DNA of 64,000 bases from assembly GCA_019703815.1 (NCBI GenBank), contig AP023053.1, forward strand, positions 544,995 to 608,994, given 5' to 3'. Origin of the DNA: Thaumasiovibrio occultus (GTDB lineage: Bacteria > Pseudomonadota > Gammaproteobacteria > Enterobacterales > Vibrionaceae). The position numbers were made by a program, and so were the translations under genes. The notes below the pieces were generated by a model. The model searched no databases. It was not told the DNA's origin and worked only from the letters and a program-made list of their open reading frames with translations. Positions 41,441-51,646 of the stretch are shown in pieces; position 1 is the first letter of the stretch, and the number at the start of each line of letters is the position of its first letter.

Positions 41441-43012
41441 ATGAAGATTGGTGTACCTAAAGAAACGGTTGCGGGTGAAAAACGCGTAGCCGCCACCCCA
41501 ACGACAGTCACCCAGCTAATTAAGCTGGGCTTTGATGTGGTGATAGAAAAAGACGCCGGAGCCGCCGCGAGTTTTGATGACTCGGACTACATTGCAACGG
41601 GCGCAGAGATAGGTGAGGGCAGCACCGTTTGGCAGAGCGACATTATTTTTAAAGTCAACGCGCCAGAAGTCAGTGATGCTCACAATGAAATCGATAAGCT
41701 CCAAGCAGGCACAACCTTAGTTAGCTTTATTTGGCCAGCGCAACACGCCGAATTACTGCAAGCGCTCCAAGCGCGACAAATATCGGTACTTGCGATGGAC
41801 TCCGTACCGCGCATTTCACGGGCGCAAGCGCTTGATGCACTAAGCTCGATGGCAAACATTGCTGGCTACCGTGCGGTGGTTGAGGCATCACATCAGTTTG
41901 GCCGCTTTTTTACGGGGCAAATTACGGCTGCGGGTAAAGTTCCTCCGGCCAAGGTGCTTGTGGCCGGTGCCGGGGTGGCTGGCTTAGCGGCAATTGGGGC
42001 GGCGGGCAGTTTGGGTGCGATTGTGCGCGCCTTTGACGTGAGGCCTGAAGTAAAAGAGCAAGTAGAAAGTATGGGCGCGCAGTTTCTCACCGTCGATGTG
42101 GCGGAAGCGGCAGATTCGTCCGATGGCTATGCTAAAGAGATGTCCGAGACCTTCAAACATGCCGCAGAGCAGATGTATGCCGAGCAAGCTAAAGAGGTCG
42201 ATATCATTATCACCACTGCGTTGATCCCGGGTAAACCTGCACCTACCTTGATCACCAAAGCCATGGTGGATTCAATGAAGCGTGGCAGCGTAATCGTTGA
42301 TCTCGCTGCGGCCAACGGCGGCAACTGTGAATATACCCAAGCCGATAAAGTGATCACCACAGACAACGGCGTTACGGTTATCGGCTATACCGATATGGTG
42401 TCACGTTTGCCCACCCAATCTTCTCAGCTGTATGCCACAAACCTAGTCAACTTGATGAAGCTGCTGTGCAAGAACAAAGATGGTGAAATCGACATCGATT
42501 TTGACGACGCGGTGATCCGTGGCTTAACCGTTGTTCGCGATGGTGAGCTTACTTGGCCTGCACCTACGATCAAAGTAAGTGCCGCTCCCAAAACTGAGAC
42601 AAACGCAGCTAATACAAAAGCAAATGATGCAACCAATGCGCCAATCAAGCCAGCCCCGCAATCGGATCCTAAGCGAAAATGGATAGGATTAGGCATTGCC
42701 GCCGCTGTTTTTGGCTGGATAGCGCATTACTCGCCGCCGGAATTTCTTGCTCATTTTACCGTCTTCACCTTGGCCTGTGTGGTGGGTTACTACGTGGTGT
42801 GGAACGTCACTCACGCCCTGCACACCCCGCTGATGTCGGTAACCAATGCGATATCAGGGATCATTATTGTGGGCGCGTTACTGCAAATAGGCCAAGGGCA
42901 TGGCTTGGTAAATGTACTGGCGTTTATTGCTGTGCTGATCGCCAGTATTAATATTTTTGGTGGCTTTACGGTGACCAAACGCATGTTGGAAATGTTCCGC
43001 AAGGACAAATAG
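41441..43012 (+). CDS. pntA: NAD(P) transhydrogenase subunit alpha
   Basis: A 523-residue protein starting [20 protein letters not shown]. Domain I (about 1-380) binds NAD(H): [21 protein letters not shown], then [11 protein letters not shown]. An Ala/Thr-rich linker follows, then a membrane part with about four helices ([39 protein letters not shown]). With PntB it couples proton flow to hydride transfer from NADH to NADP+. GGAGG precedes ATG 41441. pntB starts 10 bases downstream. Confidence 0.96.
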   Translation: MKIGVPKETVAGEKRVAATPTTVTQLIKLGFDVVIEKDAGAAASFDDSDYIATGAEIGEGSTVWQSDIIFKVNAPEVSDAHNEIDKLQAGTTLVSFIWPAQHAELLQALQARQISVLAMDSVPRISRAQALDALSSMANIAGYRAVVEASHQFGRFFTGQITAAGKVPPAKVLVAGAGVAGLAAIGAAGSLGAIVRAFDVRPEVKEQVESMGAQFLTVDVAEAADSSDGYAKEMSETFKHAAEQMYAEQAKEVDIIITTALIPGKPAPTLITKAMVDSMKRGSVIVDLAAANGGNCEYTQADKVITTDNGVTVIGYTDMVSRLPTQSSQLYATNLVNLMKLLCKNKDGEIDIDFDDAVIRGLTVVRDGELTWPAPTIKVSAAPKTETNAANTKANDATNAPIKPAPQSDPKRKWIGLGIAAAVFGWIAHYSPPEFLAHFTVFTLACVVGYYVVWNVTHALHTPLMSVTNAISGIIIVGALLQIGQGHGLVNVLAFIAVLIASINIFGGFTVTKRMLEMFRKDK

Positions 43013-43022
43013 GGAGCAAGCT

Positions 43023-44399
43023 ATGTCACATGGAATTGTTCAAGCGGCGTATATTGTCGCAGGTTTGTTGTTTATTTTGAGTCTTGCAGGTCTGTCTCGC
43101 CAAGACACGGCGCGCAGCGGTAACTACGCCGGTATTGCCGGTATGGCATTAGCCCTTATTGCGACGATTTTTGGCCCCAATACTCAGGGTTTGGGCTGGA
43201 TCTTGCTCGCTATGGTTATCGGCGGTGCGATAGGGATCTTTTACGCCCGCCGCGTCGAAATGACAGAAATGCCTGAACTGGTCGCGATGCTACACAGCTT
43301 CGTAGGGCTGGCGGCGGTGTTGGTCGGTTTCAATACCTATTTTGATCATGGTGAATTGACCGGAGCCATGCTCAATATTCATCTCGTCGAGATCTACTTA
43401 GGGGTATTTATCGGGGCGGTAACCTTCACCGGATCGCTGGTGGCATTTGGCAAACTGCGCGGGCTGTTATCGTCAGCGGCATTAATGTTGCCCCATCGCC
43501 ACAAGATGAATTTAGCGGCGCTGGTGATTTCACTGTTACTCTTGCTGGTGTTTGTTAACGTCGAGGGATCGGTAGCGGTGCTATTGATTGTGACGATTAT
43601 CGCGCTAGTCTTTGGCTATCACTTGGTCGCCTCAATTGGTGGTGCTGATATGCCCGTGGTGGTATCCATGCTCAATTCCTATTCAGGATGGGCGGCAGCG
43701 GCAGCGGGCTTTATGCTCAAAAACGATCTGCTGATTGTGACCGGTGCCTTAGTCGGTTCATCGGGCGCAATTCTGTCGTACATCATGTGCCGAGCGATGA
43801 ACCGCTCGTTTATCTCGGTCATTGCGGGTGGCTTTGGCTCAGATGGGACTAGCACTGCTGGTGACGATGAACTAGGCAGTTATGTTGAGTTGCAAGTGGA
43901 CGATGTCGCTGAAATGCTCAGTGAAGCAGACAGTGTGATCATCACACCGGGCTATGGGATGGCCGTCGCTCAAGCGCAATACCCTGTGCATGAAATTACT
44001 GAGCGCTTGCGCGGGCAGGGCAAAGAGGTGCGCTTTGGGATCCATCCCGTAGCGGGGCGGTTACCGGGCCACATGAATGTGCTGCTAGCTGAGGCGAAAG
44101 TGCCTTATGACATTGTGCTAGAAATGGATGAGATCAACGATGATTTCCCGCAAACCGATGTGGTACTGGTGATTGGTGCTAACGATACGGTGAACCCCGC
44201 CGCGCAAGATGATCCCAACAGTCCTATCGCGGGGATGCCGGTGCTTGAAGTGTGGAAAGCCAAACAAGTGGTGGTGTTCAAACGTTCGATGAATACAGGC
44301 TATGCAGGGGTGCAAAATCCACTCTTTTTCAAAGACAACGCGGGCATGTTGTTTGGCGATGCGAAAGAGTCATGCGTTCGGATTTTGGAGAAACTCTAG
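43023..44399 (+). CDS. pntB: NAD(P) transhydrogenase subunit beta
   Basis: A 458-residue protein with about eight membrane helices in the first 260 residues, including [20 protein letters not shown] and the [17 protein letters not shown] motif. The C-terminal NADP(H)-binding domain III has [48 protein letters not shown] and [18 protein letters not shown]. Second gene of the pntAB operon. Full length. Confidence 0.97.
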   Translation: MSHGIVQAAYIVAGLLFILSLAGLSRQDTARSGNYAGIAGMALALIATIFGPNTQGLGWILLAMVIGGAIGIFYARRVEMTEMPELVAMLHSFVGLAAVLVGFNTYFDHGELTGAMLNIHLVEIYLGVFIGAVTFTGSLVAFGKLRGLLSSAALMLPHRHKMNLAALVISLLLLLVFVNVEGSVAVLLIVTIIALVFGYHLVASIGGADMPVVVSMLNSYSGWAAAAAGFMLKNDLLIVTGALVGSSGAILSYIMCRAMNRSFISVIAGGFGSDGTSTAGDDELGSYVELQVDDVAEMLSEADSVIITPGYGMAVAQAQYPVHEITERLRGQGKEVRFGIHPVAGRLPGHMNVLLAEAKVPYDIVLEMDEINDDFPQTDVVLVIGANDTVNPAAQDDPNSPIAGMPVLEVWKAKQVVVFKRSMNTGYAGVQNPLFFKDNAGMLFGDAKESCVRILEKL

Positions 44400-44935
44400 T
44401 AACGAATGCGATACCTTACTTTGGTATATGTAGTTACTGGCTTTGGCTTAGTAGCCAGTTTGATTTAGTTACCGGCGTGGTTACAGTCGTGGTTTAGCTA
44501 AAGCCTTGGTGTTTCAGTCTTGCGGTATACAGAGGACTATCTGTATATCGCTTTTCTTCTTTTCTTATTCTTACGTTGTTCTGTTGAAGCACGACCAAAC
44601 GTCACTATTGGGCAAAATAGCGCCTGTTGTTATCGTAACCGCCATCTATATCAGCGCCGACTGATTGCACCGATCTCCTTAATGTTATCGATGACTCAGT
44701 AGCCGGTACTGGCTGCCAAATATTATTCGATGGTTTTCCTCTCGTTATCATTTTACCGCGTTCACTTGCGTCCCTAGCACGGCGCTAATGCGGCACATTA
44801 CTGAAAGGTTCAATCGCGAAAATGGGCTAATTTTTAGCATAACCATTCGACGTTATTCGCAACTTGGTTGAATTCATAAGCAGATCTTCACCTAACACTG
44901 ACAATTACTTACGTAACGGTGTTACTATCCCGCCC
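44400..44935. other. Spacer between pntB and vxrA
   Basis: About 535 bases with no convincing gene. A hairpin ACTGGCT/AGCCAGT (44436-44459) followed by TTGATTT lies just past pntB and may be its terminator. The rest should contain the promoter of the vxr genes. Confidence 0.45.
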
Positions 44936-46366
44936 ATGAGATGGTTATATTTATTCATGTGGGTAACGAGCGCTGCAGTCTACGCTAATACCGTGGCTGA
45001 ACGTATTGATTCCCTAAAAGCAGAACTCAGGCAGAGTCCGGCAGAGGATGAAATCGATTTTCGTCAGTTTCAGCTGGATTACCCTGAGGTATTGCTATTG
45101 CCTGAATATCTATTACCACAAACCAGCCAATATCCTATTGATGCGCTGCAACAGCTCTATCGGCAGGCCCAAATTTGTAAGGGACCTTGGCCCGTTAGCC
45201 CGCTGGTTACCCAACCGTTAGTGTATGTACGAGCAGTTTGCCGCCGAACGCCGTTGCCGGTGGGGTGGTTTGCCCGCGCTGACTATATTCACCCCGGCGG
45301 TGGTTCGTACGCCAATCGCTATGTGACGCTCTTTCCAGAGCGCCGTGACGAATTAATGAAGTTTTTTCATATTTCAGAGCGTCCGGTCGCGTCAGAAGGC
45401 ACCTTACTTTATCGACTACAAACTATGCCGGACAATGGGATGCGCTCGCTGATCGCCGGTGCTGACTTCATTTTGGTCGAAGGTGATTTGTGGGTAAGAA
45501 GTAAAGATGAATATCAGATCTTCGCGCAAACCATTTGGGAGCCAGCGCTCGCCAATTATGATTTGCACCTAACGCCGGTAGAAGAAGCGGAATACTGTGT
45601 GACCCGCAGTGGTAATGTGTGTTGGAAGGAAGAGCGTCCTTCGAAACTGCCTTATTACTTGGCGATTGGTTTGGTGTTCGTCAACATTATCTTCTTCTTT
45701 GGCTGGGGTATCTATCGCTGGAAGTCACATCGTAAGATAATGGCCGAGCGAATGCTGGTACTGCAGATTTTGACACACGAGCTGCGAACCCCGATCGCGA
45801 GTTTGGGTCTAACGGTGGAAGGATTCCGCCGTCAGTTTGACTATTTGCCGGAAGAACTTTACGACGAGTTCCGTCGCCTTGTGGAAGATTCACGGCGTTT
45901 GAAACTGTTGGCCGAGGCGAGTAAAGACTATTTGCAATCAACTCAGGGTGAGTTGAAGCGAGAAACAATTCCGTCGCTCAATGAGTGGTTGGAGTTTGTA
46001 TGTGAGCCATATGAGGTCAATATGTCATTACCGGAAGATCGCGCGATCTCGGTGAATGTGTATTGGTTGGCAACTTGTATAGCGAATTTGCTGTCCAATG
46101 GACAGAAATACGGCGTAGCGCCGTTAAGCTTGGATGCTGATATCTACCAAGGAAAGTTACGAATTAAGATAGGCGACCAAGGCCAGTTATCTGCAAAAGA
46201 CTGGTCACGGATCAGGAAGCCTTTCGTTAGTGAGCGTGGTATGGGACTGGGTTTGACCATCGTCGAATCAATGATCAAACGTATGGGGGGCAAGATGTCT
46301 TTGCAGGGCCCACCGACGACATTTGTATTGGAGATACCTTGTGAACCAAACACTTCTGTTAGTTGA
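44936..46366 (+). CDS. vxrA: Sensor histidine kinase VxrA (DUF3404)
   Basis: A 476-residue kinase. It has a signal peptide (MRWLYLFMWVTSAAVYA), a large periplasmic DUF3404 sensor of about 220 residues with four cysteines (ICKGPW, AVCRRT, EYCVTRSGNVCW), one membrane helix (YYLAIGLVFVNIIFFFGWGIY), a His box (LTHELRTPIASLGL) and an ATPase domain (LLSNGQKYG, GDQG, GMGLGLTI). In Vibrio, VxrA (WigK) senses cell-wall damage. ATG 44936 gives the signal peptide directly. It overlaps vxrB by 26 bases. Confidence 0.88.
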   Translation: MRWLYLFMWVTSAAVYANTVAERIDSLKAELRQSPAEDEIDFRQFQLDYPEVLLLPEYLLPQTSQYPIDALQQLYRQAQICKGPWPVSPLVTQPLVYVRAVCRRTPLPVGWFARADYIHPGGGSYANRYVTLFPERRDELMKFFHISERPVASEGTLLYRLQTMPDNGMRSLIAGADFILVEGDLWVRSKDEYQIFAQTIWEPALANYDLHLTPVEEAEYCVTRSGNVCWKEERPSKLPYYLAIGLVFVNIIFFFGWGIYRWKSHRKIMAERMLVLQILTHELRTPIASLGLTVEGFRRQFDYLPEELYDEFRRLVEDSRRLKLLAEASKDYLQSTQGELKRETIPSLNEWLEFVCEPYEVNMSLPEDRAISVNVYWLATCIANLLSNGQKYGVAPLSLDADIYQGKLRIKIGDQGQLSAKDWSRIRKPFVSERGMGLGLTIVESMIKRMGGKMSLQGPPTTFVLEIPCEPNTSVS

Positions 46367-47009
46367 AGACGACAACAACTTAGCAATTGGTTTAATTGCT
46401 GTTCTTAAAGATGCCGGTTACACGTGCTTGCACGCCGACTGCGCGACGGCAGTGGCGCCACTGTGGGACAAAGCCGATCTTGTCGTCTTAGATCGCCAAT
46501 TGCCGGAAGGCGATTCGCTCGATCACCTGCCTGAATGGCGTAAAATCAAAAAAGTCCCCGTGATCTTGTTAACTGCGATGGTGTCGGTTGATGACAAAGT
46601 GCGTGGCCTTGATTCCGGTGCGAACGATTACCTGACCAAACCGTTTGCCGAGCAAGAGCTGCTAGCGCGCATTCGTACGCAGTTGCGCCAGTCAGAGCAA
46701 GAAGAGGCGTCAGGCAATGATTTGCTGGTGGTTGAGCCAGTCACAATCGATACCGAAAGCCGTGAAGTGTCAGTGAATGATCAAGTGGTAACACTGACTC
46801 GCACCGAATTTGACTTGCTTTACTTCCTTGCAAAGCATGCTGGCCGTGTGTTTACCCGCGACGAATTGCTCGATCACGTATGGGGTTACAATCACTATCC
46901 AACCACTCGTACGGTTGATACTCACGTATTGCAGTTACGCCAGAAACTGGAAGGGATCAATATCGAGACCTTACGTGGCGTCGGCTATCGAATGAAAGCA
47001 GCGAAGTGA
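46341..47009 (+). CDS. vxrB: OmpR-family response regulator VxrB
   Basis: A 222-residue regulator. The receiver domain has the acidic pair EDDN, the phospho-acceptor Asp in LVVLDRQLPEG, and Lys in DYLTKPFAEQE. A winged-helix DNA-binding domain follows (LTRTEFDLLYFLAKHAGRVF, TVDTHVLQLRQKLE). The GTG at 46341 has GGAG 7 bases upstream, inside the end of vxrA. VxrB activates wall synthesis, type VI secretion and biofilm genes in V. cholerae. It overlaps vxrC by one base. Confidence 0.88.
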   Translation: MNQTLLLVEDDNNLAIGLIAVLKDAGYTCLHADCATAVAPLWDKADLVVLDRQLPEGDSLDHLPEWRKIKKVPVILLTAMVSVDDKVRGLDSGANDYLTKPFAEQELLARIRTQLRQSEQEEASGNDLLVVEPVTIDTESREVSVNDQVVTLTRTEFDLLYFLAKHAGRVFTRDELLDHVWGYNHYPTTRTVDTHVLQLRQKLEGINIETLRGVGYRMKAAK

Positions 47010-47890
47010 TGCGACTACTTCCCGGTTTATTGCTTGCCCTTGCGGTGATGCCGCTTGAGGCCAGATGGTTTGAAACCCAGGATACCCTGGCGGACGCGCA
47101 TGCCAAGTTGTTACAGGGTAATGTATCTGAAAGTTTCGACCAAATGGTGCAGTTGTGGCAAAAAGCGCCTACCGGGATCGTGGCGACCAATCTTGAAAAC
47201 CTTTTGCAATCCGCCATTTCTGTTGATTGTGGCCATAGCCTAACCGATACCCCCTTGCCGGCTTGGGTTACTGAGTTAACCTTGCAGCGGGAAAAACTGT
47301 TGCACGTAAACCAAGTGAGTCATGGGATCACTGTGTCTGGCGTGGTCGATGCATCATCGTTGACAGTCGATTTAGTCCGTTGGCCCGATCATGTGGTGGC
47401 GAGCGGCAAAACGGCCACGTCGACACAAGGGCACTTTGTGGTGACATTTCGCCGCATGAACGAAGCGATCATGGGCGGTCTTTATCAGCTTAACCTGACG
47501 ACCAGTGATGATGTGACTTGGTCGCAGTGGGTATTGTTAACCGCGCCGCCAAAAGTTCAACGCTTGAACTGGGTAGGGACCGAAAGCTGGAATATTGAAT
47601 CTCGCCGGTTGCCGATGCGCGGTTGTACTCGTGATGAATTAGAGCAAAAGCTATACCCGCTAGACAGTTTGTATCAACACTCGGTGTGGAGCGAGACGCA
47701 ACAATCGCAATTGCCGACTTTTCTTGATCGCGCCCGCTTAGATGTCGACAATGGCAGTTACTGGTTTAGTTTGGCGTTAATTAACACTCGCTGGCAGGGC
47801 GAGCTTAAAATCCAAGAAGTGCAGCGATTGATTAAACCCGTAAACCTTGAAGATAAAGGCGCGATAAGCGCAGTCACCTCCGGCGAGTAG
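47009..47890 (+). CDS. vxrC: DUF2861 protein VxrC
   Basis: A 293-residue exported protein. It has a signal peptide (MRLLPGLLLALAVMPLEA), then a mature part starting RWFETQDTLADAHAKLLQGN. A beta-rich middle (VSGVVDASSLTVDLVRWPD) and paired cysteines (DCGHS, RGCTRDE) follow. It matches the DUF2861 family that accompanies vxrAB in Vibrio. The start codon overlaps the vxrB stop (TGATG), so it is the third gene of the operon. Its role in the signalling pathway is not settled. Confidence 0.82.
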   Translation: MRLLPGLLLALAVMPLEARWFETQDTLADAHAKLLQGNVSESFDQMVQLWQKAPTGIVATNLENLLQSAISVDCGHSLTDTPLPAWVTELTLQREKLLHVNQVSHGITVSGVVDASSLTVDLVRWPDHVVASGKTATSTQGHFVVTFRRMNEAIMGGLYQLNLTTSDDVTWSQWVLLTAPPKVQRLNWVGTESWNIESRRLPMRGCTRDELEQKLYPLDSLYQHSVWSETQQSQLPTFLDRARLDVDNGSYWFSLALINTRWQGELKIQEVQRLIKPVNLEDKGAISAVTSGE

Positions 47891-47977
47891 GGTTACCCTT
47901 TCACAAAATCCGTCTATCGGATCTCTTTTCAGCACGCTGTCCTCCCAACTCAAAAACTTTCTTCATCCAATGTTTAT

Positions 47978-48193
47978 TTGGCGGATACGGAAGATCAATA
48001 TTGTTGGGAGAGTTGCTTCGAAAAACACCCTGACGATATTTTCCGCGTTGAAGTAGGAGAGTACATCAACAATGGCGTCGAATGGCCTGAAGATATCAGT
48101 CTGAGTTGTTCCGTTCTTGGTTTTCTCAAGAGTACACTAAATGTGTTTATGATCTATCGCTCAATAAACTTGAGCAATATGTCGGATGATTAA
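47978..48193 (+). CDS. Uncertain short ORF after vxrC
   Basis: Seventy-one codons from a TTG, without a clear ribosome site. The product (ADTEDQYCWESCFEKHPDDI) has a protein-like composition, and the frame is open upstream to the vxrC stop, in the same phase. It may be the decayed 3' part of a gene, or noise. In V. cholerae vxrD and vxrE follow vxrC; this ORF is not recognisably either. Confidence 0.3.
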   Translation: MADTEDQYCWESCFEKHPDDIFRVEVGEYINNGVEWPEDISLSCSVLGFLKSTLNVFMIYRSINLSNMSDD

Positions 48194-48251
48194 ATACCTA
48201 CGTGCAGTTTTGCGTCTAATAGCGAGCATTTTGAAAGGAAATAATGAATAC

Positions 48252-48668
48252 ATGGATATTGTAGAGGCGGTCGCGCTGCTGATTGAAAAGCAAGAGACCG
48301 TGCCGCGCCCGTTGCGTTTACCCACTGAAGAAGAAGTCGCTGCGGCAGAGCGTCAGCTCAATTTTCCTTTTCCGAGCCAATATCGTTACTTTATGTTGCA
48401 CGCGAGCCATGTTTGCTATGGCGTGTTGGAGCCTGCTTTAGTGCTACCAGATCTCGCGCCATATCTTGATCTGATAGCCTTGGCAAAGCGTGGTTGGGAG
48501 CAGGGTGTATCGAATGATCACTTGGCTTTTTGTGGTGACAATGGCAATTTCTTTACGATTAACCAAAGTGGCGAAGTTGGGTATTTTGACCATCATGAAG
48601 CCGATGTCGAGCTGGGTGGCGGTGATTTTAAAGATTGGATTTTAGAAGACTGGCTCGAATTGGACTAG
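48252..48668 (+). CDS. SMI1/KNR4-family protein
   Basis: A 138-residue acidic protein of the SMI1/KNR4 (SUKH) fold. The motif LPTEEEVAAAERQLNFPFPSQ (starting near residue 30) is the family's opening helix and turn, followed by YRYFMLHAS, FCGDNGNFFTIN and GEVGYFDHHEAD. Many such proteins are immunity proteins against polymorphic toxins, but no toxin gene is adjacent. The vxr locus upstream regulates type VI secretion in V. cholerae; any link here is speculative. ATG 48252. Confidence 0.75.
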   Translation: MDIVEAVALLIEKQETVPRPLRLPTEEEVAAAERQLNFPFPSQYRYFMLHASHVCYGVLEPALVLPDLAPYLDLIALAKRGWEQGVSNDHLAFCGDNGNFFTINQSGEVGYFDHHEADVELGGGDFKDWILEDWLELD

Positions 48669-48863
48669 CCATCTTTTTCGCCGAGCGATGCCAATATAAA
48701 ACGCTTTTAAATTCATGAAATGCAACTAGGTATTCGTTTCATTTTGGGCGAGAGGTGTGACTCAGATTTTTAATCGCTGCGGTTTTATGCGGATTAAGTG
48801 ATGGATAACTCATTATGGCAGCGTTAAGATGACTATGCATGATAAACCAGTGAGGATCTGCAT

Positions 48864-49058
48864 ATGTTAAATCTGAACGAAAAACTTATCGCTATCATGA
48901 CATTACTAGGCGTGATTGTACTGTTCCTGGGCCGTGTTTGTGCGGCTATTGATCCCGGAGCAACCCTCGCGCAGTTATCTGGCACAGCCGGCGCATTAAT
49001 CATCACCCTAGGTGTTGGTTTATACAGCTTAGGCCATCAGCAAGGCTGTGCTGCATAA
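48864..49058 (+). CDS. Small two-helix membrane protein
   Basis: A 64-residue protein with two hydrophobic segments (IAIMTLLGVIVLFLGRVCAA; LSGTAGALIITLGVGLYSLG) and a Cys near the end. GAGG lies 9 bases before the ATG. No family recognised. Monocistronic. Confidence 0.65.
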   Translation: MLNLNEKLIAIMTLLGVIVLFLGRVCAAIDPGATLAQLSGTAGALIITLGVGLYSLGHQQGCAA

Positions 49059-49271
49059 TCATTCTTTACTCATTCTCTTTGAGGTAAATGGCTGTTAGTG
49101 AATAACTAGCAGCTATCTGTTTTTCTCCCTGCGTCTTCTATTTCATCTACTCACATTCCTTGTCGTAAATATGCCTGATAGATGTGTCTTGGTTAGCAAT
49201 TTTATTTTCCACGCACGTGACAGCGCTATCAAGAAGCAATACACTGTTAACCACAGTAATAAGGGGTATTT

Positions 49272-49415
49272 ATGTCGGATCCAACCTTAACACACGAAGA
49301 GCAGCAAGAAGCCGCTGATCGTATTCATGCGCTTATGGCACAAGGTATGAGCAGTGGAGAAGCTATAATGAAAGTAGCGAACGAAATTCGTCAGCAAAAA
49401 CAGGCGAAAGAGTAA
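49272..49415 (+). CDS. YoaH-like (UPF0181) small protein
   Basis: A 47-residue protein that contains [20 protein letters not shown] and [17 protein letters not shown], the conserved YoaH/UPF0181 pattern of enterics and vibrios. AAGGGG lies about 9 bases upstream of ATG 49272, and a strong terminator starts 17 bases after the stop. The function of the family is unknown. It is shorter than E. coli YoaH, lacking the C-terminal tail. Confidence 0.82.
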   Translation: MSDPTLTHEEQQEAADRIHALMAQGMSSGEAIMKVANEIRQQKQAKE

Positions 49416-49431
49416 CACTGTTTGTGTGATA

Positions 49432-49457
49432 CCCCATCGTTCAACGATGGGGTTTTT
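49432..49457 (+). terminator. Rho-independent terminator
   Basis: CCCCATCG and CGATGGGG pair around TTCAA (49432-49452), followed by TTTTTG. It ends the YoaH-like gene. Confidence 0.92.
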
Positions 49458-49502
49458 GTTGATCTGACCTGTCTTATTATCCGTTCAGGGAAGGCTTGAA
49501 TC

Positions 49503-50018
49503 ATGAACAATAACTATCTCCGAGCAAGAACGCTGGCACGCACTCGCCATGCCGGCCAACAATATGGTACGTACCCTTACAGTTACCACTTGGATGCCGT
49601 TGCCGATCTCGCGACGCCGTTTGGCACCGAGGCCATGATCGTGGCTCAACTACACGATCTGATTGAAGATACTGACAGTTCAATTGATGAAATCGCAGCA
49701 GATTTTGGTTTTACCATTGCTGATGCGGTGCTGTACCTGACCGACACCCCTTTCGGGGAAAGAACTCAACGTAAACAAGAGGCTAACGCGCGACTAAAAT
49801 CACTGACAGTGTTTGAAGAGTCGGGCCGTTTGGCGTTGATTGTTAAAGCGTGCGATCGTCTCGCTAATGTGCGGGCGAGTAAGCAATTAGATCCGCAGCG
49901 ATTACAACGTTATCGCGATGAACATTTAGAGTTTCGCCGTGCTTGCTATCGCCAAGGCTTGTGTGAAGCGGTGTGGTGGGAGTTGGATAATTTGATCGAA
50001 AAAGTGGGTTCAGAATAA
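49503..50018 (+). CDS. HD-domain phosphohydrolase (SpoT-hydrolase-like)
   Basis: A 171-residue protein with an HD-type metal site: ARHAGQQYGTYPYSYHLDAV, then AQLHDLIEDTDSSIDEIAAD (the HD pair) and VKACDRLANV (the distal Asp). This is the arrangement of small RelA/SpoT-homologue hydrolases (MESH1-like), which act on ppGpp or NADPH. No synthetase domain is present. Single gene with terminators on both sides. Confidence 0.78.
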   Translation: MNNNYLRARTLARTRHAGQQYGTYPYSYHLDAVADLATPFGTEAMIVAQLHDLIEDTDSSIDEIAADFGFTIADAVLYLTDTPFGERTQRKQEANARLKSLTVFEESGRLALIVKACDRLANVRASKQLDPQRLQRYRDEHLEFRRACYRQGLCEAVWWELDNLIEKVGSE

Positions 50019-50020
50019 AA

Positions 50021-50046
50021 AAGCAGAGTGAAGCTCACTCTGCTTT
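50021..50046 (+). terminator. Rho-independent terminator
   Basis: AAGCAGAGTGA and TCACTCTGCTT pair around AGC, flanked by A and T runs, starting 3 bases after the HD-domain gene stop. It may also serve nadE on the other strand. Confidence 0.9.
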
Positions 50047-50157
50047 CATCGCTTGGGCTGCTTTGAATACTTCGCTTTCCGTGCTGTGCAGCGCAAACCC
50101 TAATTGTTAACACAAGGAAAAGGCTTGAGCTTCCCTTAATCAGCCTAGTGTTCAGAT

Positions 50158-50988
50158 TTAATCGTAAATGGTTGGAACAGGGCGGCGCTTATGCTGGGTT
50201 TTTTGATAAATATTAATCAAACGCTCAGACACGTACGCTTCAACCGGTTTCCCTTCAAGAAAATCATCAATTTGATCGTAAGTCAGATCAAGTGCATCTT
50301 CATCGGCTTTTTGCGGCGCTAATTCTTCCAGATCGGCCGTTGGCACTTTATACACCAACTGATCAGGCGCACCTAGATGGGCTGCGACTTGACGTACTTG
50401 GCGTTTGTTAAGCCCAAACAATGGCGCCAAATCACAGGCTCCATCACCGTATTTGGTATAGAAACCGGTAATGTTTTCGGCACTGTGATCGGTGCCAAGC
50501 ACTAAGCCTTGCGTCAGGCCAGCGACTTCATATTGCGCCACCATACGGGCACGGGCTTTCACATTACCTTTTACAAAATCGACACTGGCAGGGTTGGTGG
50601 GGATCAAACCCGTGTTATCGAGCGCTGACAGTGTATCTTGGTGCACGCCATCGACGCCGGCTTTGATGTTAATGCTAATGCTGTGACTCGGCTGGATAAA
50701 TTGCAACGCAAGTTGGGCTTCGTCTTCATCTTGCTGTACGCCATATGGCAGGCGAACCGCAATAAATTGATAGTCCGACGTCGCGTTGTCAGTATTTAAA
50801 CCGTCGACGGCGAGCTGGGCTAAACGGCCACAGGTTGTCGAGTCAACCCCGCCACTGATACCGAGTACCAACGTTTTGCAACCTGAGGCGCGCAGTTGTT
50901 GTTGAATAAAAGCGACACGGCGATCAACTTCAAATTGAGGATCAATTTGCGCCAATACCTGCATCTCTTTTTGAATTGTCTTTTCCAT
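50158..50988 (-). CDS. nadE: Ammonia-dependent NAD+ synthetase
   Basis: A 276-residue enzyme that amidates deamido-NAD to NAD+ using ATP and ammonia. The PP-loop is in [19 protein letters not shown] (residues about 42-60). Substrate residues lie in [20 protein letters not shown] and [16 protein letters not shown]. The length equals E. coli NadE (275), and no glutaminase domain is present. It is divergent from the nadD-like gene (130 bases), so both NAD synthesis steps are side by side. Confidence 0.95.
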   Translation of the reverse strand: MEKTIQKEMQVLAQIDPQFEVDRRVAFIQQQLRASGCKTLVLGISGGVDSTTCGRLAQLAVDGLNTDNATSDYQFIAVRLPYGVQQDEDEAQLALQFIQPSHSISINIKAGVDGVHQDTLSALDNTGLIPTNPASVDFVKGNVKARARMVAQYEVAGLTQGLVLGTDHSAENITGFYTKYGDGACDLAPLFGLNKRQVRQVAAHLGAPDQLVYKVPTADLEELAPQKADEDALDLTYDQIDDFLEGKPVEAYVSERLINIYQKTQHKRRPVPTIYD

Positions 50989-51118
50989 ATACTTGTCCTT
51001 GCGCTTTAAACAGCTGAAGGCGAATCACGATAAGCGCCAATCATCCCGCAAACGCCCTAGATCTTCAATGTCAATTCCATAAAAAGTTGCGTAAACTAAA
51101 GCGTAGGGAGGAGTTGTT

Positions 51119-51646
51119 GTGACAAAAAATATCGCTGTTTTTGGAAGCGCGTTTAATCCGCCATCGTTGGGCCATGCCTCGGTATTAAAGCGCCTATCTA
51201 TGTTTGACCAAGTTTTATTATTGCCAAGTGCAGCGCATGCCTGGGGCAAGAAAATGCTGCCGTTTGATATTCGTTGCCAATTAGTTGATGCGTTTATTAC
51301 CGATCTTCAGCTTGCCAATTTGTCGCTGTCGACGCTCGAAGCGGAGTTGTTACAGCAGAGCGACAGTGTGACCACGTTTGCGGTGTTAACGGCGTTGCAA
51401 GAGCGCGATCCTGAGGCGACATTCACCTTTGTGCTGGGGCCGGATAATTTACTCGCGTTCAACAAATTCTATCGAAGTGATGATATTTTGCAGCGTTGGA
51501 ATATAATGGCCTGCCCGCAAACTGTGAACATTCGAAGTACTATGATCCGTGACGCTATCGCACAGCAAGATGCGATTGATGCTTGGGTAACACCTGGTGT
51601 GGCAGCCCTAATTTCTCATTATTCCCTATATCAGGAGCCGGCTTGA
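51119..51646 (+). CDS. Nicotinate-nucleotide adenylyltransferase-like protein (NadD family)
   Basis: A 175-residue nucleotidyltransferase-fold protein. FGSAFNPPSLGHASVLKRL contains the GxFxPxxxGH signature, and NIRSTMIRDAI matches the ISSTxIR motif. It should transfer AMP from ATP to a pyridine mononucleotide. It is shorter than E. coli NadD (213) and may be a second, divergent copy. The GTG start has GGGAGG upstream. It overlaps the next gene by one base (TGATG). Confidence 0.8.
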   Translation: MTKNIAVFGSAFNPPSLGHASVLKRLSMFDQVLLLPSAAHAWGKKMLPFDIRCQLVDAFITDLQLANLSLSTLEAELLQQSDSVTTFAVLTALQERDPEATFTFVLGPDNLLAFNKFYRSDDILQRWNIMACPQTVNIRSTMIRDAIAQQDAIDAWVTPGVAALISHYSLYQEPA

